NCBI GenBank assembly: GCA_030762935.1
Contig: CM060899.1
Location: 57,648,501 to 57,712,500, forward strand
Source of the DNA: Hymenopus coronatus
Lineage: Eukaryota; Arthropoda; Insecta; Mantodea; Hymenopodidae
Reading direction: 5' to 3'
Length of the DNA stretch: 64,000 bases
Shown: positions 47,748 through 57,914 of the stretch, in pieces
How the letters are laid out: each line of letters starts with the position of its first letter
How positions within the stretch are numbered: position 1 is the stretch's first letter
Notes under the pieces: model-generated
Told to the model about the DNA's origin: nothing
Database searches by the model: none
Seen by the model: the letters and a program-made list of their open reading frames with translations, nothing else
Made by a program: the position numbers and the translations under genes

Positions 47748-48733
47748 AAAAATCTGATGTGTTCCATTCACATGTCTTTCTCTACATCTATGCAACAAAT
47801 TATTGTTAAAAGGCTTATGCTTCTGTTTCTTCAAGCTAATCGAGAAAAAATTAGCAGAAATTGCTTGCTTCCTTGTAAGCAGAAGTGAAATAAGGGAGTG
47901 CCATAGGTTAAAGTGATAGTCAAAAGCTGGTTGCTATGTGACTAAAGTTCCTTTGTTTGGACAGGAGTTGACAAATTCCTGTATAAGAAAAGTATAGTTT
48001 TTTTAAAGGTGAAATCAAAAACAAGGAATAACTCAAAAACGATACACTCCACGAAAAATGTATATAACATAAATTGTGTGTTTTAACGTGCTCTACATTT
48101 TTTGTGTGGTAAGTTTTTGTCCATCTCTTACGATTTAGCAGTTATGCAAAATTCCGTAAAATTCCCAGAAAATTCAAGATATAAATTTTATTTGTCAGGT
48201 ATATATCTTTAATGTACAATATTTTAATCTGCATCTGTGGACGGCATAATAAAAAATCTGATGTGTTCCATTCACATGTCTTTCTCTACATCTATGCAAC
48301 AAATTATTGTTAAAAGGCTTATGCTTCTGTTTCTTCAAGCTAATCGAGAAAAAATTAGCAGAAATTGCTTGCTTCCTTGTAAGCAGAAGTGAAATAAGGG
48401 AGTGCCATAGGTTAAAGTGATAGTCAAAAGCTGGTTGCTATGTGACTAAAGTTCCTTTGTTTGGACAGGAGTTGACAAATTCCTGTATAAGAAAAGTATA
48501 GTTTTTTTAAAGGTGAAATCAAAAACAAGGAATAACTCAAAAACGGTACACTCCACGAAAAATGTATATAACATAAATTGTGTGTTTTAACGTGCTCTAC
48601 ATTTTTTGTGTGGTAAGTTTTTGTCCATCTCTTACGATTTAGCAGTTATGCAAAATTCCGTAAAATTCCCAGAAAATTCAAGATATAAATTTTATTTGTC
48701 AGGTATATATCTTTAATGTACAATATTTTAATC
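47726..48733. repeat. Near-perfect 504-bp tandem duplication
   Basis: Unit 1 is 47726-48229, unit 2 is 48230-48733. Reading them side by side I find one difference (AACGATACAC versus AACGGTACAC). The unit spans the end of the plus-strand HIN-1 fragment and the 3' half of the minus copy, so it happened after those two were joined. Confidence 0.92.
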
Positions 48734-48934
48734 AAAATCGTTAGAGCCATTTTTGAGAAAATAAAAATGTTCGAAAAAAGTTCCATGTAAAGGGTTGTTT
48801 GGGATGGGGGGATTTTTCTCCAAATCTTCGTGTCGCATACCTGGAAGATACTAAACTTAAATACCAAGTTTTGTATTTTACCGACTTTTCGTTTTTGAGT
48901 TATCGTGTTCACGGACACACACACGGACCTTTTG

Positions 48935-48968
<34 letters not shown>

Positions 48969-49079
48969 ATACAGGGGACCCTAGAACATATATTTCCAGT
49001 GAAATCTCGGAATCGAATTTTTGGATGGAGTGCAATACCTTCTGTATACACTATGTACATGGTACGTGTAGAGAAAATA
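47752..49079 (-). mobile_element. HIN-1 element carrying a 504-bp internal tandem duplication
   Basis: Starts ATCTGATGTGTTCCATTCAC, ends ACACTATGTACATGGTACG and GAGAAAATAA. The 3' half is present twice (see next entry), making the element about 1.33 kb. A T-run of about 30 (48938-48967) grew at the usual T-rich block. Confidence 0.85.
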
Positions 49080-49089
49080 ATATGTCTTG

Positions 49090-49715
49090 CACTCTTACTT
49101 TCTCAAATGAGGTTTTAAAAAGCCTTTTACGGGAGTATAGTAGAACGCTAACACCTTTTCTCGACACAAATGTGTTAATGGTAGATACAGAGAAAAACAA
49201 TATTGATAAAGGAATTTAAACTGGAGTGTTGTCAATTTTAATGCAATTCAATGTCTATAACCATATCTGCAAGTTTAGCTATTCCATGTTATTTGGCATG
49301 TGTAGAATTAAAATGTCTGATGCTATAATGTTTCACGTAGCACAACTTTTTAAAATGTCTGATGTTATAATGTTTCACGTAGCACAATTGGTCACCAGGG
49401 GAGAGAGAATGAGTTACATAGAATACAAACACAGAAGCACACATCACTAAACATCCATACAGATAGCGGGATTCGAACTCGCGACCCTTTCACGACAGTG
49501 TTTTCGCTAAACGCGTCAACGACCGCGTCTATTGGGGCCGGCATCACGAATGTTTACAATACAATAAACATTCAACCTTCTTACCATTCTGAACCAGAAA
49601 TAATCAATTATCCCATTCTACGCGCGAAATTTGATACTAGCATTCTCGTGTGCCATCCTCAATGAAACGTCACCGCCTGTTGTTATTCGTCATGTACACA
49701 GGTAAGCAGGCACAC
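49090..49715. repeat. Repeat Y, copy 2 (carries a SINE and a 40-bp duplication)
   Basis: Second copy of the 26.15-kb repeat. AAAATGTCTGATG through TTTCACGTAGCACAA is present twice (about 49310-49390). The tRNA-like SINE at about 49390-49555 splits it. Confidence 0.7.
49390..49555 (-). repeat. tRNA-derived SINE inside repeat Y
   Basis: Minus-strand B box GCGAGTTCGAATCCCGC and A-box-like GTTGACGCGTTTAGCG. Absent from repeat Y copy 1, which gives the empty site. Confidence 0.6.
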
Positions 49716-49785
49716 CGAAGTAGGTCGACAAATGAGCTTCCCTTTTCGGGGGCGGGAAGATGAATTTATGATAGTAATAGTGAGG

Positions 49786-50530
49786 TTAGGCTACATTCCC
49801 TTTGTAAATCAACTGCACTCGCGTTCACTAAACAGACTTTGCAGTAGACGGGTCAAATCTCGCATCGCGATCGTCTGCTGTTCAGGAACTGGCAATGCAT
49901 GGAGAAATGCTAGGTCTTCAGATTTATTCGGCCTTTAGCGCCAGTGGGTTTAAATGTATGCCGTCATTATTAGTTCACGAGCCCATTGTCTCAAAGGGGA
50001 GGTGCTGAATTGAAAATTGGACTGCATGTATTGCCAACTTCATATACAGGTTGATGTCCTAGGCGGCGCAGAACTGTTTTTCACCAGGGCATTTTGTGCG
50101 CTCTTTGCACGCGAGATGGAGGTGACTACCGATCGCAGAATTTGCATGGTTGAGTGCTACTTCCGAACTAGAAGAATACGTTAACATCAGCATAAATGCT
50201 GCGACTGCCAGTTTACGCGACTCAAGCGAATGTTACAAATGTAAATATTGGAAAGGTACGTTACAACCGTTGACATCTACATCTTCTACACCTCGTTCGC
50301 TAGTTCCCTGCGTGATAAACTCGCTGCCTAGTGTTGATGTCATGCGCGGACAAACGACTCTGAAGACCTGTATATAAATGCAGAATTATATATGCAACGT
50401 AAGCATAAAGTTTGGAGTTTACCAATCTCGTGCGTTATTACTGCGTTGCTTGACTATGTAAGTACTTCTAACAGGTCCAAAGTCTTGCGCTTATGCTGCG
50501 TCTGCCCTTTTCATTGGGAACGGGACCTTA
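49786..50530 (+). mobile_element. PIF/Harbinger element D, with an insertion
   Basis: Element 49789-50527 between TTA duplications (49786-49788, 50528-50530). GGCTACATTCCC at left; right end inverse to CCCAATGAAAAGGGCAGACG. Its short body (CGCATCGCGATCG, GGCAATGCATGGAGAAATGC, then ATGCAACGTAAGC) matches element C's 3' part but is split by 49912-50369. Confidence 0.75.
49912..50369. mobile_element. Inverted-repeat-bounded insertion in Harbinger D
   Basis: A 458-bp segment starting AGGTCTTCAGA (49912-49922) and ending TCTGAAGACCT (50359-50369), exact inverses, at the point where the Harbinger sequence is interrupted. It holds a 75-codon plus frame (50150-50377), opened by TTG, with no domain I recognise. 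Superfamily unknown. Confidence 0.5.
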
Positions 50531-53445
50531 TGCTCATTGCCGTTCGCACAGCTCTTTTATGTGCTTGCCTTGCGTCTAAGAGATATAATTATTTATATTA
50601 CCTGACGGTTTAGGTTTGAGGAGGAAGCGATCGTGATCCTATTGTTTTGCCACTTTCCAAAGTATTTAATTTATAAGGATGCCTTACAAACATAAGAGAT
50701 TCAAAGTCTTTTGGGTAAGTTAACTACCATGATTGGAGCCGTTGCCTATGCGCCCGTTATTTGTTTAATGGAGGGTCTGGATTTATGTTAACTTTCGCCT
50801 TTAAGCAGAAAAGATGAGAGAAAAAGCCCTAGGTACTATACAAATCAATATTCAAGTCTAATGCTACGGTTATTTAACGGGCGCAAAGGATTTGGCCTCC
50901 AGTTACAAAGCTAATTTAACAATAGGTATATGTACAACTGTAATTCTAGAAGACAGAATATATACGGTCTGATTAAAGAAACAAATTCATTCTGACTGTG
51001 TTGCGTGTTCTTCCGTAGCTGAGCTACATAGAGTCTATTCGCGTTCTCTTCGGCCAGCGGGTGGGAAAGACCGGTTCCTGCATTAAGCGGCACCCTTTCC
51101 CCTCCTACAAGCCCTAGCCGAAAAGAATACGAATGGACTGTATATGCCGCGTGGATTGTCGACAGCTACACACAAACAATGATTCACAAATACGGATGTG
51201 TTTGATCTATAATCGCGTTGTTTTCAAACAAATAATAATAATAACACTATCTTCCTCTTTTTCTTCTTAAAAGCCATTACATTAAAATCATGGCAATTCA
51301 GAATGGCTCCAGAACTGTTTGTAGGCGAGGTATGTGAGGGTGCATTCGTTGGGAGCATTCGTTGCCACAATAACGCTTTTAAAGGCGTGCCCGCTCCTTG
51401 CTGTCAGAATGGACTTGTTTCTTTATTCAGACAGTAGCTATAATGTAATGTAGCTCTAATCTGTGTGAAACAGAATTTTAATGAAGGTAAAGCTGCTTTC
51501 CAAATTGAAAATGCTGACCTGAGTAATGAATATCCATATAGAAAATATGTTTTGTATAATGTGATCATTTTGATCCAAATTAACAAAGTTTCTTATACAG
51601 AAATTTTGACGCAATATGTCAACACGATACTCCATGTTGTAACCTTTAAGCACGCAAAAGTATACTACCAACTTTGAGGGGGGGGGGGACGAAATCCACG
51701 AGAATTGCCTATTTTTGTCTTCACCATAGAATTCAACCAAACCAGAGAGGATTTTAATACCATATATTACTCAAACGAAGATACCTGCATTAAAATATAA
51801 TTATGCAGTTTTCTCTTCTTTTCCAAATAGCATGTATTCCCCGGCAATTTGTTTCCGATTTATTTAATTTGGTTGATAAATGACAAAACACAAGGGAACA
51901 GTGTACTTTTAAGTAATAAAATGGGTGAAGAGGTTGTGAACACAAAATATACACCATAAAGACAATGGGTGAGAAAATGCAAATCGGCTCCTGCAGTCGT
52001 ATATCGATCATATCACAAATGAAATATATTTTTGTGGAAATATGTTTGTTTGTTTTAAACAACCATCGGAAATTACTAAAGAAGAATTACACGAAAATAA
52101 AAATTTACTTACACACATATACGCATACACACACACCCACACTAATCTAAAGCTAAAACAGGAGATGCTCGCTTCGCTCGCATGCTTTGGTAAAACCATG
52201 ATACTATATACGTAGTAGAGAGGGTAAAAATACATTGTAAAACAATTTCTATCATACAAGGATGATAAAGTTGTCTCTCAAGTTCCAGAGAAACTAATCT
52301 GTGTCTTTGCTTTCGGCATAGCATAATGATTAACGAGAGTAATATAAATGAAAAGACAAATACGCCTCAAATTATATGACTGTGTCATTTAAACAATGCA
52401 TGATTGTGACAGTTATTCGAAGCGTGAGGGAGATGCGTCGCCACGTTTAATTAGAGCTTCTATCAGCAGCATGCTGATAGCAAACCACTTGCATATGTTT
52501 AACAGTTAATAAGTTCGCAACGGTTAGAGCTAGAATTGTAAACTAAAATGTAGCTTGTTCAGCGCATAAAGAAGCTAATTTTGTTACCAACATCTTGCTA
52601 CATTTTGCTTTTAAAATGCGGAGTATAATGTTTGCAATACATTTCAGGTCTCCGCTACCCTTAATTTCTGCAGTCTACGATATAGGAAGAAAGCACATCC
52701 TACAATGTAGGAATTCCATATAGAAGAAGCAGAGGGAAAGGCGCAATAATTCATTCCACTCCGTGTGAAACATTGGGGGTATGCTTCTATGCGACGTAAT
52801 GGAATGTTTGTACACACAAGGCCTTCTTCATCTGCAGCTATTGTTCTCTCTCGCTCTCTCTACTTCGACGATATCTTTTACTTTGGACAAGCCCATCAAA
52901 ATCTCCTGCTAAAGATGTTCTACAGAGCCTTAATGGACCAACCAAATGATCGTTGCATAGTATATTGCGATACTGCTTTTAATATCATTCATTTTGCAGA
53001 AACTTTGTAGCCAAACATTACCATTAAAGGTGATGCAAATAATTGCAATTTGGAGCATGAATCCTTAAGCAATGATTTAAATAACTCCCAAACTTTTTCC
53101 ATCGAACATGTTATGTTCGTACAATTTTGTAGGGCAAGTAGTTCCATTTGTAGTTCAAGTGGAGCCTCTCAAAAATGAAATCAAAGTGAAACTTCCCGCA
53201 TTTCGAAGTTGATATTCTGTTTATGCTGACTTACGAGCATCACACTCGCATTACACTGTACGTATGCATGACAGTATATGTGACTCGCCAATATTTCCCA
53301 GCCTTGACTGGAGCGGGGGAAACGGCGTTCTGAGTCAGTAGTTGCAAGAGTTATCGTTGCGTGCTGTAAGTTACAGTTGCCGAATGAGGGGTGAACACAA
53401 TTGACCAGTTGTGTGGTGTACAAGTTCTGCTCCTCGAGTGATAAG
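50531..53445. other. Longest repeat-poor stretch; no confirmed gene
   Basis: None of the window's repeat families is evident. It holds a G-run (51678-51687), a CACACA tract (about 52110-52138) and an 81-codon plus frame (52765-53010) of normal-looking composition (MRRNGMFVHTRPSSS, ALMDQPNDRCIVYCD) with no known domain. A 117-codon minus frame (53181-53534) overlaps the candidate exon in the next entry; at most one is real. Confidence 0.35.
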
Positions 53446-53448
53446 AAG

Positions 53449-53491
53449 ATGGCAATTAGCATTTTGTATTTATTAGCTCCAGTTTGCAGAT
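53449..53491 (+). CDS. Candidate first coding exon (signal-peptide-like)
   Basis: ATG at 53449 in the good context AAGAAGATGG opens MAISILYLLAPVCR, a short hydrophobic run like the start of a secretory signal peptide. The codons are followed at 53492 by GTAAGTG, a strong splice-donor match. No downstream exon, acceptor or homologue is recognised, and short hydrophobic starts before GTAAGT occur by chance in AT-rich DNA. Treat as a lead only. Confidence 0.13.
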
Positions 53492-53684
53492 GTAAGTGCC
53501 TATATAATTTACAAGGAAAATTATGGAACTGCATCAGTTAGTAGACCATTTTGAAAAACTTGACCGAAGAACTCACTCTGTCAGCGTTTGCTTTACTACG
53601 TCTTGATGTTAAGGCAACTTCGAGTAGACAAAAACCTCAAGAAGACGCACATACCATTAAAATAAAATACATGTTTTTAAAAAA

Positions 53685-53862
53685 TCCCCCGTCTCTGTAG
53701 TGTGGGGTCCAGAGTTCGAATCCCGGATAGGGATTTTACTGGAATTTACCCTTATCCTGAGAAGACAAATGTCGAGTAACTTTAAGCTCCGTAGACTCCG
53801 GGTTCATTTGAGCACGGATTTCGTTCATCGTCCGATATGACCTACTAGATTTAAAAGAAGAA
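53685..53862 (+). repeat. SINE-C, head partly lost
   Basis: Begins within the head (GTAGTGTGGGGTCCAGAGTT), B box GAGTTCGAATCCCGG, body CCTGAGAAGACAAATGTCGA, ends at a GAAGAAGAAG tract. Confidence 0.8.
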
Positions 53863-54090
53863 GAAGAAAAATATCGTCATTGCCGACGATGAAACGAAGA
53901 AACTGGGTGATTTATGGGCAATCTAGGAAGAAATTTCATATTTTTGAAGTGAGTGCAGCTCTTATAAACTTTACTTGTGCATAGACAACAGTATGTATTA
54001 ATTGCAAAAATTATGTCTACAAAATAATGAATCTATTGAACGTTAATCAATATTTGAAAGTGTAATTTTCTTTATATATAATAATAAAAT

Positions 54091-54128
54091 ATTTTATAAA
54101 ATAAATATGCTATTAAAACTATGATTAA

Positions 54129-54170
<42 letters not shown>

Positions 54171-54346
54171 TCTACTTTTGAATATAGTAGCATTTAAGTC
54201 TGCACTGCTTTATTATATATTTAGTCAGAGTATTCATTTATATACATATATAAATTCTACTTTTGCACATAGTAGTATTTAAGTAACTGCACTGCTTTAT
54301 TATATATTTAATCATAGTTTTGCATAGCATATTTATGTTATAAAAT
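54091..54346. repeat. AT-rich foldback with internal tandem units and (AT)n
   Basis: The left arm 54091-54135 (AAATATGCTATTAAAACTA...TTAAGTATATA) is inverse to the right arm 54297-54346 (TATATATTTAATCATAG...GCATAGCATATTTATG). Between them is an (AT)n run of about 38 bp and two units of about 85 bp spacing (ATAAATTCTACTTTTG at 54165 and about 54249). No coding. Confidence 0.7.
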
Positions 54347-54771
54347 AGATTTTTGTGTTTCATTTATATAGCTCCATTTAACATCTAAGGTCATATCGGA
54401 GGCGTTGCATTAGAAGCAACTCGTCTGTAGGTTCTTTACGTTGGGTTTAAATAGTTTTATTTTCCTCAAACGCGCACACATTCACTCTCACATACATACT
54501 TCCGGACTCTGTGGGGGCTAGGGAATAATTCTAGTTAAAGAAAAAAAAATTCCGCCCCAGCCGGGAATCAAACCTGGGACCTGAGAAAAAAATGGAATCT
54601 ATGCATATAAAACACACTAAAAGTATTATTAATGGAACTAATGTTTTGTTTTGTTCTTAAAAGTTTTTGGGGGGAGGAAAGACCCTGGTTTTAGTTTACT
54701 TAATTCACCCCTCATCAATAAGATACCAGCTCGCTGACCACTCGATCACGGAGGCAGTATATAAAATAAAT
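54339..54771 (-). repeat. SINE-G, split by a 140-bp insertion
   Basis: Body 54351-54759. Matches the 36.04-kb copy (AACATCTAAGGTCATATCGG; CCGGGAATCAAACCTGGGAC; TCGCTGACCACTCGATCACG). Between B box and A box, about 54583-54722 is foreign and related to 42.3 kb. Flanking TATAAAATAGAT and TATAAAATAAAT (one mismatch) look like a 12-bp target duplication. Confidence 0.75.
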
Positions 54772-55395
54772 GTAAACCTATGTACTATATGTCTATTTTT
54801 CGCCATATTGCACCATATTAGTTAGTTTACTATCAATGCACATGATCTTTTTTTATTAAATAGCATATTTGAGCTGTTTTTATTTCATGTTTTATCTATT
54901 TCAATTTGGTTTTTCAGTTTTATCAAGGTTTAGTACAAAAATGAGAACTGGTAGCAAAATTGCACCCTAAAGTACCTTTACGAAAAATCCTGTACAACAT
55001 ATATTGCAGATTCAGCTAATACACCACACCATTTATTAAATATATTAAATATATTGTGCATGTGATTCAGGGACATATAACTCGATGTATACCTACTCAG
55101 AGCTCAAAAAATGTACTTGTTACTTTTTAAATTGGAATTAAGTCCAACTCATATATTTATATGTTCGAATGATGTTTATGAACAAGTTTTCAAAAAGAGC
55201 CCACATACTAGATACTTCTTTTAAAGTTCATTGCAGTTAAAAGAAAACAGAAAGTTCTATTGCATAATAAAATGGTTCTTCCTTAGTAAAAGAACAAAAC
55301 AAAGCTAGCTCACCTTCTGGAGAAAAGACCAAGATGGTAGCCTTCAGCTGCATGACAATACGCCAGTCGATCATAAAAGTCATTTAAGGAATAAC
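54772..55395. other. Unassigned AT-rich sequence
   Basis: Nothing recognised. Confidence 0.3.
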
Positions 55396-55399
55396 TTAA

Positions 55400-55960
55400 C
55401 CAGACTTTACAAATATATCACACCACTGCCATTATTCGACACTGCAGATCTTCCAAATTGTTGAGTCTTTCTCAATACACTATTGTCTGACCTGTCTATG
55501 TTGTGTAAGGGCTGACAAGTTTTCTGTCCACAATGAGTTGGAGCGCCATCTTGTTGGAAATATATGTAGCCTCTGGGTAGCTGAGATGACAAATTTGCGA
55601 CAGCTGGTACTACTTGATTTCGAATAATATCGTTCAGCGTTTCGTTAAAAGCAACTATTATCGTTCAGCGTTTCTCTAAAAGAAATAAAGGACCAACATG
55701 GTCGCTTACATTAACAGCCCAGTCATTTAGTTTCTGTGGATAATACGTGTGGTACTCATCTATCCATTTTGGAAATACTGTGACCAGTTTTGACAGTTGT
55801 GTTTATGGACAAATCCATGCACAGAGTGACTCCATTTGAGATTTAAATTTGTCTAAGAAACACTGAATGGTTGTTAATGAGCTCCGTCTTTAATTCACAA
55901 AGCTGCATTCTCTATCAAGATTTTCCTCTGAAAGTTTCTGCAAAGTTGAATTTTGTAAGA
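55400..55960 (-). pseudogene. DDE transposase fossil (IS630/Tc1/mariner-like)
   Basis: Minus-strand remains of a DDE transposase of the type with QQDGAPxH around the second catalytic aspartate. In order: VHKHNCQNWSQYF (about 55800-55760), YYPQKLNDWAVNVSDHVGP (about 55750-55695), then SSQLPRGYIYFQQDGAPTHC with D at 55548-55550. Family members continue to an RSPDLTPxDFF motif with the third acidic residue. Here the frame loses similarity after QPLHNID and the third motif is absent. There are several stops and a local duplication (ATCGTTCAGCGTTTC twice, 55627-55675). Inactive. Confidence 0.7.
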
Positions 55961-55987
55961 GTATTGCTTGGCACGCCACGAACTTTG

Positions 55988-55988
55988 G

Positions 55989-56032
<44 letters not shown>
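55988..56032. repeat. (TTA)n microsatellite
   Basis: About 14 ATT/TTA units. Confidence 0.95.
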
Positions 56033-56033
<1 letters not shown>

Positions 56034-56064
56034 TTAAAACCAAATTTAGTAGAAACTTTTAGAT

Positions 56065-56640
56065 TTTCTTGCAAATGGAGAACTTCTAGTGAAATATTCT
56101 AATCAGCTGCACTTTTCGGGCGGACTGAGCTTGGTAAATCTTCTACACTTGCAGTGTCATTAAAGTGCCTGTCACTGTTGTACATGAATTGGAAAGCAAC
56201 ATGGATGCATGATTGCACACTTTTGAAAAATTCGCCGCTCCTCGATGAAATCGTACGTGTAGCTAACCTCATTGCAATTAAATTCCTTTGTTTTGTTCAC
56301 ATGAGACAGAATTATTATCACTCAAGAGGTTAGAGTCATAGCCTTGAATAAAACGCATCTGTATCAATAACCTTGTTTCTCCTGAAAAACAAAGGACGTT
56401 CAAATCACAGTAAACAAACTAAGCGTTTCCATGGATAAAGAAAGAACAGTCAAATCATAAACAGAAGAACATACATGTGTTATTCATTTGTCTACACTTT
56501 TCATGGTTTACCAACAACGAATTTGTGCATGGGTGTTTTTTTTTTTTTTTTTTAAATCTCTGAATGGCCGTTATTCGAAAATGTAAAAATATATTGGGCA
56601 GTGCATTTAAAATAAGAGAGTTGGAGCTTATTCCGATTTT
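56065..56640. other. Unassigned sequence
   Basis: A T-run of about 20 near 56535-56553; otherwise nothing recognised. Confidence 0.3.
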
Positions 56641-56643
56641 AAG

Positions 56644-57515
56644 AAATCGGATGTATTCCATTGACATGACTTTCTCTAACTGTTCCACGATCAAAATTTC
56701 ATTACAAAAGATTATTCTTTTATCTACGCCATGATAATCGAGATAAACATTAGTAGAAATATCTTATTACTTGCTTCCTTGTAAGTAGAAGGGAAATATG
56801 AGAATATACTAGGCTAAAGGAATAGTCAATTCTTTTAAGAGCTGTCGCTATGAGATACAATAGAATTTTGGTTCTCTTTTGCATTCCCGGGAGAAGAACA
56901 AAAGAGATGAAACAACATTTGACTTTCTGCTTGATAAAAGTTTAAGTAGTTTAAAACCGAAACCAATAACTAGGAATAAACATCTCAGAAACGGTTAGCT
57001 CTACAACAAATGTATATGACATATATTATGTTTTAATGAGATCTACATTTTGTGTGCAGTAAGTTTTTGTATACTCTTACAGTTTACGATTTATACAAAA
57101 GTCATCTAGAATGAAGAGTTCCTCATAGACTATTCCCAGAAAATTCAATGTATACATTTCATTTGACGTGAAAATATCTTAAACATAGTGAATTTTAATC
57201 AAGATCGTTAGTCATTTTTGAAAAAATCTAAATATTCGAAAAATGTTCCATGCACAGGATAGTTGGGGTGGGGGATTTTCTTGAAAATCTTCGTGTCCTA
57301 TCCTTAAAAGATATTGAACTTAACTATCAACCGACTTTTCGTTTTGAGCTATGCTGCCCGCACATACACATACGCACGGACATCTTTAAATTTGTTTATT
57401 ATTCAGGGGGTTTCAAATCATGTATTTCCGGCGAAATTGCGGTATCGAATTTTTGGGTGAATTACAATACCTTGTCTGTCTACTGCGTGCAGTGAACATA
57501 CATGCTAGAGAAAGT
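56644..57515 (-). mobile_element. HIN-1 element, full length
   Basis: AATCGGATGTATTCCATTGA and GACTTTCTCTA at left; decayed palindrome TACTGCGTGCAGT and GAGAAAGTAAAAAG at right. 872 bp. Confidence 0.85.
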
Positions 57516-57914
57516 AAAAAGTGTTCTTTTGAGTTCTTAATATATGTCTATCCCCATGCACTTAGGTATATCTCACTGAACTACGTGGTTCAAAAGCTAT
57601 TTAGGTAGTGTGGGACTTTTAATAAGTTGTATAAAAGAATGATTGAGTATTCTGTGGTTCAAAGAGAAGAAATGTGTGTAACATGCATACTGATGATAAA
57701 AATAAATTGCATTTTTTTTCCTGCGTATATTCGCGAAGATTTGTTAGAAGCTGTCAAATGAGTTTACAAGCATAAGGCAAACTAAATATTTGTGTGGAAA
57801 TTAAGGAACGTTTGTGGCTATTAATTACACTTCCTTGAGCCTCTCAAGGACACCACCCGCCTTAAAAATCACTACCTGGTAATTTTTAAAAATTGATATT
57901 TTTAAGCAATAAAA
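57516..57914. other. Unassigned sequence
   Basis: Nothing recognised. Confidence 0.3.
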
